Of a stretch of DNA of 64,000 nucleotides, positions 38,735-47,148 are shown one piece after another (within the stretch, counting starts at the first letter, position 1; each line of letters begins with the position of its first letter). The notes under the pieces were generated by a model, which was given only the letters and a program-made list of their open reading frames with translations, was not told the origin of the DNA and ran no database searches. The stretch comes from Sphingobacteriales bacterium. Its GTDB lineage: Bacteria; Bacteroidota; Bacteroidia; Chitinophagales; Chitinophagaceae. Where the stretch lies: contig JACQDV010000090.1 in NCBI GenBank assembly GCA_016200915.1, forward strand, positions 1-64,000, in the 5' to 3' direction. The position numbers and the translations under genes were made by a program.

Positions 38735-39655
38735 TTATTCTTCAAGTGTTACTTTATTCTTACCAACTTTCAATTTATAGCCTACGCCAACTTTTAGTGC
38801 ATAATTTTCTTTAGCATGGCTAACCGGGAAATTAAAGCAGATGGGATATTTATACTCAGCCAGTATTTCTTTAATGATCACTTCAGCAGTTTTGCCAAAT
38901 GGACGTTCTGTATCTTTTGAATCGGTAAAACCGCCAATGATGAGTCCGGCCAGTTTATCTAATTTGCCGCTGCGTTTTAACTGGTAAAGCATACGGTCAA
39001 TATTGTACAGGTATTCACCCACATCTTCAATAAACAAAATCTTTCCTTTGGTTTTTATATCAGATGACGTTCCAACACAATGAGCCAGTAAAGCAAGGTT
39101 GCCACCAACTAATTCACCAATAGCTTCCCCTTTGTTATTGAAGTCATGCGCAGCACATTCATATTTTATTTTCCTGCCTTCCAATGCATTCTTTAATGAA
39201 AGTACATATTGCCCTTCGGCACCACCATCATTAAATGCACCTGCCATTGGAGCATGAAGCGTAGCAATTTTATAATTGGAATGAATATGTGAATGCAGAA
39301 TAGTAATATCGCTAAACCCAATAATCCACTTGGGTTGTTTCTTAAATTTTTTAAAATCAATTTGTTCTATGATTCTTCCCATACCATAACCACCACGTCC
39401 GCATAAAATGGTTTTGATATTATCATCATTCAGCATCAGTTGAAATTCTTTCAACCGCTCTTCATCTGTACCACTGAAGTAGTTTTGAGAATTATTACCA
39501 ACTGTATTTCCAACAATAACGTTATAGCCCCAACTTTGCAAAGTATCAACACAAACCTGTACTCTTTCTCTTGTCATAAAAGCTGCCGGACAGGTTATAC
39601 CAATAGTATCGCCCTTTTGTAAGTAAGGAGGAATTTTTGTGAGTTTGCTGCTCAT
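38735..39655 (-). CDS. LD-carboxypeptidase (peptidase family S66)
   Basis: A 306-residue serine peptidase that removes the terminal D-alanine from murein tetrapeptides during cell-wall recycling, or related acyl-peptides. Typical features are GDTIGITCPAAFMTRERV at the N-terminus, CGRGGYGMGRIIEQIDF with the nucleophile region, WIIGFSDITILHSHI, and the Glu/His in FIEDVGEYLYNIDRML and FPVSHAKENYAL. There is no signal peptide, so it is cytoplasmic. It is convergent with the hydrolase pair with no gap between the stop codons. Confidence 0.88.
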   Translation of the reverse strand: MSSKLTKIPPYLQKGDTIGITCPAAFMTRERVQVCVDTLQSWGYNVIVGNTVGNNSQNYFSGTDEERLKEFQLMLNDDNIKTILCGRGGYGMGRIIEQIDFKKFKKQPKWIIGFSDITILHSHIHSNYKIATLHAPMAGAFNDGGAEGQYVLSLKNALEGRKIKYECAAHDFNNKGEAIGELVGGNLALLAHCVGTSSDIKTKGKILFIEDVGEYLYNIDRMLYQLKRSGKLDKLAGLIIGGFTDSKDTERPFGKTAEVIIKEILAEYKYPICFNFPVSHAKENYALKVGVGYKLKVGKNKVTLEE

Positions 39656-39753
39656 ATATAAAATTGTCAGGCAATTTATTAAATCTTCAGCTTTGAAATA
39701 ATGAAACAGATGATTAAGTTGCAGTTCTTACAAAATTTTAAATCAATTAGATT

Positions 39754-39918
39754 ATGACCTTTCGTATTATACAGGCTACCGTTGCCATCATTTGCTTCGC
39801 TGGTTGGATAATTTGACAATTGGCGTATAAAAAAAGAGCTTTTGAAGAAATTAAAAAGATGTTTTCACAATTTTATTTTTCGCAGCAGTATGGTTTGGTA
39901 TCTATTACTGGCTTATAA
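39754..39918 (+). pseudogene. possible small membrane protein interrupted by TGA
   Basis: From ATG 39754 a frame reads MTFRIIQATVAIICFAGWII, then TGA at 39814-39816, then continues QLAYKKRAFEEIKKMFSQF to TAA at 39916. Reading through would give one transmembrane helix plus a basic amphipathic segment, the normal look of a 54-codon membrane miniprotein, so the TGA may be a mutated Trp codon. Alternatively the 20-residue frame is chance. The 350-bp gap 39656-40006 holds nothing else except the direct-repeat site at 39929. Confidence 0.35.
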
Positions 39919-39928
39919 GTTAGACTTG

Positions 39929-39955
39929 GTCGCAAAATACATCCATTTCGTCGCA
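39929..39955 (+). promoter_or_regulatory. predicted LytTR binding site upstream of the two-component genes
   Basis: GTCGCA occurs at 39929 and again at 39950, exactly 21 bp apart, 52-78 bp before the histidine kinase start. LytTR regulators bind pairs of direct repeats with this spacing. The same arrangement is present before two genes further downstream, which suggests autoregulation and a small regulon. Confidence 0.55.
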
Positions 39956-40006
39956 GCATTTGCCCTTACCATCAAGTAGCTTGTAAATACTTACTAACTT
40001 GCCGAC

Positions 40007-41044
40007 ATGAGTTTAAAATGGTATAATAAAAAGTGGGTAGCAGTTGTGCTGCATATTGCTGCATGGACGCTGTTATTTTCTCTGCCATTTATTCTCCGTC
40101 CTAATTATGGTGATAATTCTCACAGACCTAAGGAAGAAACAGTTGGCATTATCAGTTATCTTATTAACGATCTTATCTATGTCAGCTTTTTTTACTTTAA
40201 TGCTCTTTTTTTAATTCCTTCATTTATTTATAAAAGAAAATATAACCAGTATAGTTTAATTATTGTTGTTTGTTTTGGAACCATTTTATTATTTACCTGG
40301 TTTTTATTCTTTTCTGTTTTGGGCCAATCAAAATTCAACATTCGGGGGCACTTACTATTCAATTTTTTCTTCTTCTTATTTATACTGGCAGGAAGTACTG
40401 CCTATAGAATGATTAAAGACAGAACCCGTGCAGATAGGGTAGCAAGAGAAAAAGAAAATGAAAATTTAAAAACGGAATTGTCATTGCTTCGTTCACAGGC
40501 AAGTCCCCATTTTATGTTCAATGTGCTGAATAATATGGTGGCGCTGGCAAGAAAAAAATCTGATTTGCTGGAACCGGCTTTATTAAAATTCTCTTTGCTC
40601 ATGCGCTATATGCTCTATGAAACAGATGAAGATAAAGTACCGCTGGAAAAAGAAATAGAATATTTGCAGAGTTATATTGATCTGCAGCAGTTACGCTTTG
40701 GAAAAAATGTGGCGATAGAGGTGAACATGCAAAATAACGACGTCAATTATGAAATAGAGCCTATGCTCTTAATTCCATTTGTAGAAAACGCTTTCAAACA
40801 TGGAACAGGAATGATTGAGGAAGCCCATATTGGAATCGACCTTAAAACTGAAAATGGAATTTTAATATTTGTTGTTAAGAACAAATATAATCATGCTTCC
40901 ATTGAAATAAAAGATAAAACATCCGGCATTGGCTTAAACAATGTAAAAAGGAGATTGAACTTGCTGTATGGCGATAAACAAAAACTGCAGATAACAAAAA
41001 AAGATAACTGGTTTACTGTTTCATTAAATTTAAATTTGCATTAA
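40007..41044 (+). CDS. LytS-type sensor histidine kinase
   Basis: A 345-residue kinase with about four transmembrane helices in the first 135 residues, a short coiled linker, and a His_kinase domain. The phospho-acceptor His is in SQASPHFMFNVLNNM, the N box in LIPFVENAFKHGTGM and the G box in SGIGLNNVKRRLNLLYG. It lacks a large extracellular sensor, so it probably senses a membrane or envelope cue. Its stop overlaps the response regulator start by one base. Such LytS/LytR-like pairs are abundant in Bacteroidota. Confidence 0.92.
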   Translation: MSLKWYNKKWVAVVLHIAAWTLLFSLPFILRPNYGDNSHRPKEETVGIISYLINDLIYVSFFYFNALFLIPSFIYKRKYNQYSLIIVVCFGTILLFTWFLFFSVLGQSKFNIRGHLLFNFFFFLFILAGSTAYRMIKDRTRADRVAREKENENLKTELSLLRSQASPHFMFNVLNNMVALARKKSDLLEPALLKFSLLMRYMLYETDEDKVPLEKEIEYLQSYIDLQQLRFGKNVAIEVNMQNNDVNYEIEPMLLIPFVENAFKHGTGMIEEAHIGIDLKTENGILIFVVKNKYNHASIEIKDKTSGIGLNNVKRRLNLLYGDKQKLQITKKDNWFTVSLNLNLH

Positions 41045-41757
41045 TGCTAAAATGCATTGCTGTTGATGATGAGCCACTGGCACTGGAACTGCTGGAAGAT
41101 AATATCAGCAAGGTTCCATATTTGCAGCCGGTTGCCAAATGCAGCAATGCAATGGAGGCAATGAAATTATTACAGCAGGAAACTGTTGATTTGATCTTTC
41201 TCGATATTCAAATGCCGGGCTTAACAGGTTTGCAATTCATCCAGAGTTTAAGTGTTAAACCAATGATCATTCTCATTACTGCGTACGAAAAATTTGCATT
41301 GGAAGGATTTAATCTTGATGTGGTTGATTACCTGGTAAAGCCAGTTTCGCTGGAACGTTTTGTTAAAGCCTGCAATAAAGCGTACGATCTTTTTCAACTA
41401 AAGAATCGTCCTGCATCAAATGCAGATGTTGCACCCGATTATTTCTTCGTAAATGTGGAGTACAGTTTGGTCAAAGTAAACTTCAGCGATATTACTTTTA
41501 TTGAAGGATTGAAAGATTATGTAAAAATCCATCTCGTCAATTCCAATAAACCCATCATTACCCGTATCAGTATGAAATCACTCGAAGAACAACTTCCTTC
41601 AGCAAAGTTCCTGCGTATTCATAAATCTTATATTGTTTCTCTCAATCATATCACCTCCGTTCGCAAAAGCTCTGTATATATAGCAGACATGGAGCTGCCC
41701 ATAAGCGACAATTACCGGGATGCACTGGGCATTATTACAGGGAAAACCTCACTTTAA
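41044..41757 (+). CDS. LytTR-family response regulator
   Basis: A 237-residue regulator with a receiver domain (residues about 1-115; Asp in LIFLDIQMPGLTGLQF, Lys in VVDYLVKPVSLERF) and a C-terminal LytTR DNA-binding domain (YFFVNVEYSLVKVNFSDITF, RIHKSYIVSLNHIT). It forms a pair with the kinase whose stop it overlaps. LytTR domains recognise two direct repeats about 21 bp apart; candidate sites are at 39929, 42591 and 43463. Confidence 0.93.
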   Translation: MLKCIAVDDEPLALELLEDNISKVPYLQPVAKCSNAMEAMKLLQQETVDLIFLDIQMPGLTGLQFIQSLSVKPMIILITAYEKFALEGFNLDVVDYLVKPVSLERFVKACNKAYDLFQLKNRPASNADVAPDYFFVNVEYSLVKVNFSDITFIEGLKDYVKIHLVNSNKPIITRISMKSLEEQLPSAKFLRIHKSYIVSLNHITSVRKSSVYIADMELPISDNYRDALGIITGKTSL

Positions 41758-41882
41758 CAAAAAATTCAATGTTATAACATTATTTTTCAGATTTCTTCAC
41801 TATTTTTGTGGACTATTTGACAAAAATAAAATCAACAAAACTAAAACAACAAGAATTTTACTTTCTAAAATCAAAAATGATC

Positions 41883-42527
41883 ATGAAGAAAAACATTATT
41901 TATTCAATTCTCGCCGCAGGTATTTTGTTTGTGTTAGCATCTGCTTTCAAAACAAATACTGTTGCTAGCAATGAAACAACAACTAAGGCCGTTGCTAAAT
42001 TACCAGCCGGTAAATGGTCGCTGGACAAAGTTCACTCCAATGTGAAATTCACTATTACACACTTAGTGGTTTCAGAAGTGGAAGGAACTTTTAAATTATT
42101 TGATGGTAGTATGGAAAACATCAAAGGTGATTTTTCTGATGCTAAAATTTCCTTTACTGTTGATGTAAACTCAGTAAACACCGATAATGATTATCGTGAC
42201 AAGCATTTGAAATCTGATGATTTCTTTAATGCTGAAAAATATCCATCCATGAAATTTGAAAGCACATCATTTACACCACAGGGTGGTAACAAATACAAAC
42301 TGGCTGGTAATTTAACCATCCGTGATGTAAGCAAGCCGGTGGTTTTTGATGTTACTTACGGCGGTACTGTTACTGCAATGGGAGCTGAAAGAGTTGGTTT
42401 CAAAGCAAAAACAACTATCAACCGTTTTGATTATAACCTTAAATGGGACAAAGCAACTGAAGCTGGCGGATTAGTGGTAAGTAAAGAAGTGGAGATTGCA
42501 GTAAACGTAGAATTAAAAAAAGGTTAG
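41883..42527 (+). CDS. YceI-family lipid-binding periplasmic protein
   Basis: With the start at ATG 41883 the protein has 214 residues with a signal peptide (MKKNIIYSILAAGILFVL). The mature part is a YceI lipocalin-like barrel that binds polyisoprenoids (KWSLDKVHSNVKFTITHLVV, YRDKHLKSDDFFNAEKYPSM). A longer frame opens at 41808 but hides the signal. TATTTTTG at 41801-41808 fits a -7 box. It lacks the repeat found before the other genes of this block and ends in a strong terminator. Confidence 0.9.
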   Translation: MKKNIIYSILAAGILFVLASAFKTNTVASNETTTKAVAKLPAGKWSLDKVHSNVKFTITHLVVSEVEGTFKLFDGSMENIKGDFSDAKISFTVDVNSVNTDNDYRDKHLKSDDFFNAEKYPSMKFESTSFTPQGGNKYKLAGNLTIRDVSKPVVFDVTYGGTVTAMGAERVGFKAKTTINRFDYNLKWDKATEAGGLVVSKEVEIAVNVELKKG

Positions 42528-42548
42528 ACTATATAAGTGTTAATGTTG

Positions 42549-42576
42549 GCCGGTATTTAACAATACCGGCTTTTTT
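42549..42576 (+). terminator. terminator after yceI-like gene
   Basis: GCCGGTATT (42549-42557) pairs perfectly with AATACCGGC (42562-42570) around a TAAC loop and is followed by six T. Confidence 0.88.
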
Positions 42577-42590
42577 ATTTGAGCAATTTG

Positions 42591-42653
42591 GTCGCAGTTA
42601 TTTCCCTTTTGGTCTATGGAATGATATTAGTTAAATCCATTCTCCTAATTTTG
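42591..42653 (+). promoter_or_regulatory. predicted LytTR site and -7 box
   Basis: TTTGGTCGCA with GTC at 42591 and TTTTGGTC with GTC at 42612 form a direct repeat of period 21. TAATTTTG (42646-42653), matching TANNTTTG, follows 34 bp after the second repeat. The next start codon is about 40 bp further. Confidence 0.5.
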
Positions 42654-42690
42654 GGCCTCATTATTTTTAATCACTCTAATGCTATACAAA

Positions 42691-43386
42691 ATGAAATTTC
42701 TGACTTCTTTTTTAGCAGCTGTTCTTTTTACAGTTGCTGTTAATGCACAGACCGTAGATGAAATCATTGGTAAACATATTGATGCCATTGGCGGTAAAGA
42801 TAAAATCGCTCAATTAAAATCTGTTTCGCAGGAAAGTACCACTGAAATTATGGGTAACTCCACTACTGTAAAAGAAACATTGCTGGTAGGGCAGGGATAT
42901 AAAACCGAAACTGAATTCAATGGTTCAAAAATTATTAGCTGTGTTACAGACAAAGGTGGTTGGATGATCAACCCAATGGCGGGTGCAGCCGATGCACAGG
43001 CAATGCCCGATGAAGCATGGCAAAATGGTAAATCTGTTATTTATTTTGAAGGGGGTCTTACCGATTATGCTGCAAAAGGATTAAAAGCTGAATTGCAGGG
43101 AACAGAAGAAGGAAGTTATAAGATCAAAATAAGCGGAACTGTTGATGTATTTTATTTTATTGACACCAAGACTTTTAACCTGGTAAAAGTATTAGCCAAT
43201 GGAGAAATGATGGGTCAGCAAATTGATGTTACCACTACTTTTTCAGATTTTAAGAAAACAGATTTGGGTGTAGTACTTCCTTATACCAAAGATATTAATA
43301 TGGGAATGTTTCAGATGACGCAAAAAGTAAGCAAGCTGGAAATAAATACTGCGATTGATGCGAAGACATTTGAAATGCCAAAATAA
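42691..43386 (+). CDS. secreted LolA-like or peptidase-associated small protein
   Basis: A 231-residue exported protein from ATG 42691 (an ATG at 42679 adds four residues) with signal peptide ending VNAQ. The mature protein starts with DEIIGKHIDAIGGKDKIAQL, the pattern of a family often annotated as outer-membrane lipoprotein-sorting proteins, built as an antiparallel beta sheet (TTTFSDFKKTDLGVVLPYTK). The function is not established. It is preceded by the GTC-repeat site and followed by a terminator, so it is its own transcription unit. Confidence 0.7.
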   Translation: MKFLTSFLAAVLFTVAVNAQTVDEIIGKHIDAIGGKDKIAQLKSVSQESTTEIMGNSTTVKETLLVGQGYKTETEFNGSKIISCVTDKGGWMINPMAGAADAQAMPDEAWQNGKSVIYFEGGLTDYAAKGLKAELQGTEEGSYKIKISGTVDVFYFIDTKTFNLVKVLANGEMMGQQIDVTTTFSDFKKTDLGVVLPYTKDINMGMFQMTQKVSKLEINTAIDAKTFEMPK

Positions 43387-43409
43387 TTTACACTTGTAAG
43401 TTTTTTAAT

Positions 43410-43438
43410 GAGGGTGCCATTGGCACTCTTTTTTTTGC
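43410..43438 (+). terminator. terminator after the small secreted protein gene
   Basis: AGGGTGCC (43411-43418) pairs with GGCACTCT (43422-43429; one G-T pair) around a short loop, followed by a run of eight T. Confidence 0.75.
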
Positions 43439-43462
43439 CACTTATAAAGCAGAAAAATATTC

Positions 43463-43526
43463 GTCGCAACATTTGGGGGGCTTGTCTCATTTACTTTATA
43501 AGGCTGCTGTTACCAATATAGTTTTG
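43463..43526 (+). promoter_or_regulatory. predicted LytTR site and -7 box before the receptor gene
   Basis: GTCGCA at 43463 and GTCTCA at 43484 are spaced 21 bp. TAGTTTTG (43519-43526) follows 35 bp after the second repeat, and the receptor ATG is 16 bp beyond. The geometry is the same as in the site at 42591. Confidence 0.55.
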
Positions 43527-43541
43527 TGCTGTAATTAAAAA

Positions 43542-46193
43542 ATGTTTATGAAAAAGATATTATTGACCATCGCCTTCTTTGCTGCTGTTTTTAGTTTGTC
43601 TGCACAATTTTCCGGAGCTACCGGAAAGCAGGGCGGACAGGTTCCCAATATGGGCCATGTGTATGGAAAAATTACTGATACCAGTGGTGCTGCTATTAAC
43701 GCTGCTTCAGTTATGTTGCTGCAAAGTAAATATGATACGGCGACCAAAAAAAGAAAGGAAGTATTATTGAAAGGAATTGTAACAAAAGCTAATGGTGAAT
43801 TTAGTTTTTCAGAGTTACCTATTATGGTTCAGCTGAAATTAAAGATCAGTGCAACGGGTTTTAAAGCGATAGAACAAACAGTATCTTTTCAAATGAAGAT
43901 GGATGCTGGTGGTCCCAAACCATCAGGTAATGATCCTTCGCAGGCGATGGCAGCTATGAGTAATATGCTGAATGCTTTTGATAAAGACCTCGGTAATATC
44001 AAGCTCGTGACTGATGCAAAAGAATTATCTGCTGTTACAGTAGTTTCTTCCAAACCATTGATGAGGATGGATATTGATAAAAAAGTCTTTAATGTAGATA
44101 AAAATATTGTGAGTGCCGGTGGTACAGCTGTAGATGTGATGCGTAATGTTCCATCTGTGCAGGTGGATATTGATGGTAATGTGAAATTGAGAAATGCTTC
44201 TCCGCAAATTTATATTGAAGGCAGACCAACTACTTTATCATTAGACCAGATTCCTGCTGATGCAATTGAGAGTGTGGAAGTGATCACTAACCCTTCAGCC
44301 AAGTACGATGCTTCCGGTGGTAATGCCGGTATTTTGAATATCATTTTAAAGAAAAACCGTAAAGCTGGTTATAATGGTAACCTCCGTGCCGGCGTTGATA
44401 AACGTGGTGCATTAAATGGTGGTGGCGATTTCAACGTTCGCCAGGGTAAGATCAATGTTTCTGCCAGTGCAATGGTGAATCAGAATAAATCAAGAGTAAT
44501 CGGTACAACAGACCGTTTGAATTTATTTGACGATCCGCAAACAACCGTTTCTCAAAACAACTATAATAAAACATCCGGTGGATTTATGTTTGGCAGAGTA
44601 GGATTAGATTATTTTGCTACTAACAGAACAACTTTCTCCATCGCAGGAATTAAAGTGCATGGTGAGTTCAAACCTAACGAAACAATTTCAACACTCACAG
44701 ATAGTTTATTGAATACCGGTAAAACCAGCAGCTACAGCGAACGTTTTTCAAATGGAAAAAGAGAGTTCAATGCGCATGGTTTGCAATTAGGAATGAAACA
44801 TTTGTTTCCAAAGCAAGGTGAAGAATTAACGGCTGACATGAACTTTTTTTCAGGTAAAAACGGTGGTGACAACTCTTATATCACCAATTACTATACTGAA
44901 CAGGGCGGAACAAAAACGGGGGATTATCAGCAGCACCTGATCAGCAGTGGTACTAACCAGTTCCTCACTGCTCAAACGGATTATGTAAAACCTTTTAAGA
45001 ATATAAAATTAGAAACAGGATTAAGAATGCAGTTACGCAAAACAAGTAATATCAATGAGAACTATATTCTGAACCCATCCAGCAACCAATTTGAATTAGT
45101 TCCTTCTGCAACCAGCAATTATAAAAATACTGATAATGTGTATGCAGCTTATGTTTCATTAAGCGGCAGTAAAAAAGATTTTGGTTACAAGATTGGTGTA
45201 CGGGCAGAAAGCTCTCAATACAATGGAACATTGCTCACGGATAACAGCAAGTTCAATAACAAATATCCGGTGAGTTTATTTCCTTCCTTATTCCTGAGCC
45301 AGAAGCTGAAGAACAAACAGGAATTACAATTCAGTGTAACCAGAAGGATCAATCGTCCTAACTTTTTCCAGTTAATTCCTTTTGTTGATTATACAGATGC
45401 ATTAAACATCACAAAAGGTAATCCTGCCCTGAAACCCGAATTCACTCAGTCATTTGAATTTTCTTATGCTAAAACATTTAAAAAGAATAACACTTTGCTG
45501 AGTTCAGTTTATTACAAAAGAACAACTGACCTCATCACCCGTTACCAGGATAAAGGAACCAACCCGGTTACTGGTGCCGATGTGCTGATCAATACTTTTG
45601 TAAATGCGAACTCCAGCCAGGCTTATGGTGCAGAAGTTACTTCTGTAAACTATTTAACCAAATGGTGGGATATTAGCACCAACCTCAATCTCTATAATTC
45701 AAAGATTAACGCTACTAACCTTAAGAATACAGCGAACGATGCTATGTGGAGCTGGTTTGGTAAGTTCAACAGTAACTTTAAATTGCCATCTAAATTCAGT
45801 GTGCAGTTATCTGCTACTTACCAGTCAAAAACCAATTTACCGGTAAATGATAACAGCGGTGGCATGGGTGGCCCTCCAATGAGTATGTCGCAAAGCGCTG
45901 CACAGGGTTATATCAAACCAATTTATGGTGTTGACATTGCCATCAAAAAATCTTTCCTTAAGAATGATGCCGCTTCAGTAACCTTAAGTTTCAGCGATAT
46001 CTTTAAAACAAGAAAGAGTGTACAGTATTCTTACAGCGATTATTTTGTTCAGACTTACAGCCGTCTTCGTGACCCGCAAATGATCCGCCTGAACTTTGCT
46101 TATCGCTTTGGTAAAATGGATATGTCCTTATTTAAAAGAAAAAGTAATAACGGAGGAGGAATGTCAGGCGCTACGGAAGGAATGCAACAATAA
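43542..46193 (+). CDS. outer-membrane beta-barrel receptor with carboxypeptidase-like domain
   Basis: An 883-residue outer-membrane protein. After the signal peptide (ending SLSAQF) a carboxypeptidase regulatory-like beta-sandwich spans about residues 35-110 (VYGKITDTSGAAINAASVML). A TonB plug follows (VDVMRNVPSVQVDIDGNVKL, IESVEVITNPSAKYDASGG), then a large barrel of the OMP_b-brl_3 type (SVTRRINRPNFFQLIPFVDY). Such receptors take up large or unknown ligands. The start may be Met1 (43542) or Met3. It carries the same predicted LytTR site as the two-component operon, so it is a likely target. Confidence 0.87.
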   Translation: MFMKKILLTIAFFAAVFSLSAQFSGATGKQGGQVPNMGHVYGKITDTSGAAINAASVMLLQSKYDTATKKRKEVLLKGIVTKANGEFSFSELPIMVQLKLKISATGFKAIEQTVSFQMKMDAGGPKPSGNDPSQAMAAMSNMLNAFDKDLGNIKLVTDAKELSAVTVVSSKPLMRMDIDKKVFNVDKNIVSAGGTAVDVMRNVPSVQVDIDGNVKLRNASPQIYIEGRPTTLSLDQIPADAIESVEVITNPSAKYDASGGNAGILNIILKKNRKAGYNGNLRAGVDKRGALNGGGDFNVRQGKINVSASAMVNQNKSRVIGTTDRLNLFDDPQTTVSQNNYNKTSGGFMFGRVGLDYFATNRTTFSIAGIKVHGEFKPNETISTLTDSLLNTGKTSSYSERFSNGKREFNAHGLQLGMKHLFPKQGEELTADMNFFSGKNGGDNSYITNYYTEQGGTKTGDYQQHLISSGTNQFLTAQTDYVKPFKNIKLETGLRMQLRKTSNINENYILNPSSNQFELVPSATSNYKNTDNVYAAYVSLSGSKKDFGYKIGVRAESSQYNGTLLTDNSKFNNKYPVSLFPSLFLSQKLKNKQELQFSVTRRINRPNFFQLIPFVDYTDALNITKGNPALKPEFTQSFEFSYAKTFKKNNTLLSSVYYKRTTDLITRYQDKGTNPVTGADVLINTFVNANSSQAYGAEVTSVNYLTKWWDISTNLNLYNSKINATNLKNTANDAMWSWFGKFNSNFKLPSKFSVQLSATYQSKTNLPVNDNSGGMGGPPMSMSQSAAQGYIKPIYGVDIAIKKSFLKNDAASVTLSFSDIFKTRKSVQYSYSDYFVQTYSRLRDPQMIRLNFAYRFGKMDMSLFKRKSNNGGGMSGATEGMQQ

Positions 46194-46451
46194 AAGCAAC
46201 AGGCAACAGACAATAGGCAATGGACAACAGACAATAAGAAATAAGCTACAGGCAATATGAAACAAGGCGTTGAGGCAAAGAGTAAATAAAAGCTTACTTT
46301 TTGCCTCTTTGTTTTATAAGTGTAGCCATTTGTGTCCTCACAAATGGCTGAGTTTACGAATGGCTTAAGCGACAAATCAAATTTTTATTTTTATACAGAT
46401 GCTCAGTGCCATTAAAACGAAAGTTTTTGTTTAAATTTCTACTCTGAAAAA
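46194..46451. repeat. low-complexity spacer and hairpin before the crp-like gene
   Basis: The first part contains near-repeats of GCAACAGGCAACAGACAATAGGCAATGG type units (46194-46260). A perfect hairpin, AGCCATTTGTG (46324-46334) and CACAAATGGCT (46339-46349), follows. Its stem resembles the first internal hairpin of the MITE at 22305 (AGCTATTCGT/ACGAATGGCT), which suggests a shared repeat family. Confidence 0.6.
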
Positions 46452-47048
46452 TTGCTTGTGGAAGAATTAGAAAAAGCTATAGGCCGCATATCGCTGCTCT
46501 CACCGGAAACAATGCAAGTTTACCTCAAAGCCTGGCAGCATTGGATAGTTCCAAAAGATTATTTTCTGCTGAGGGAAAAAGAAGTGTCTGACTATATTTA
46601 TTTCATTCGCAAAGGTGTTGCCCGGATTTACTACTACAAAAATGCCCGTCCCAACGAGTCATCCGGGCAGAAAAAAGAAATAACCGAGTGGATAGCACTG
46701 GATGATCAGTTCTTTCTTTCCATTACCAGCTTTTTTAATCGTGTACCAAGCTATCTTATCATTCAAACTTTAGAGCCATCAGATGTATATGGTATTCATC
46801 ATAACGATTTTATGCGATTGGCAGATGAATACCATGAAGTAGAAAGACTACTTCGGAAAATGGTTACCGGCTCATTAATTCTATCGCAAATAAGAATGGA
46901 CTCGATACAGTTTGAAACAGCCCAGCAACGATATGAAAGATTACTGCAAACTTCACCCAAAATCATTCAGCGGGTGCCGCTTTCGTATATCGCATCTTTT
47001 CTGGGAGTTACTTTGGAAACATTAAGCCGTATCCGCTCAGCTAAATAA
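46452..47048 (+). CDS. Crp/Fnr-family transcriptional regulator
   Basis: A 198-residue protein with a cyclic-nucleotide-binding-like beta-roll (about residues 20-120; DYFLLREKEVSDYIYFIRKG) and a C-terminal helix-turn-helix (RVPLSYIASFLGVTLETLSRI). The cAMP-binding residues are not evident, as in most Bacteroidota members that sense other cues. The start could be TTG 46452 or GTG 46458; no ATG fits. It lies upstream of the GH3/esterase genes and could regulate them, but binding sites were not found. Confidence 0.8.
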   Translation: MLVEELEKAIGRISLLSPETMQVYLKAWQHWIVPKDYFLLREKEVSDYIYFIRKGVARIYYYKNARPNESSGQKKEITEWIALDDQFFLSITSFFNRVPSYLIIQTLEPSDVYGIHHNDFMRLADEYHEVERLLRKMVTGSLILSQIRMDSIQFETAQQRYERLLQTSPKIIQRVPLSYIASFLGVTLETLSRIRSAK

Positions 47049-47148
47049 TCCTACCCGCTGTTAGTAAGAATCAATATTTTATTTGATAATTATCAAATGG
47101 GCAAGTCCCATTCTTAAAGAACTTTATAATCTAAAATTCGATTGCATC

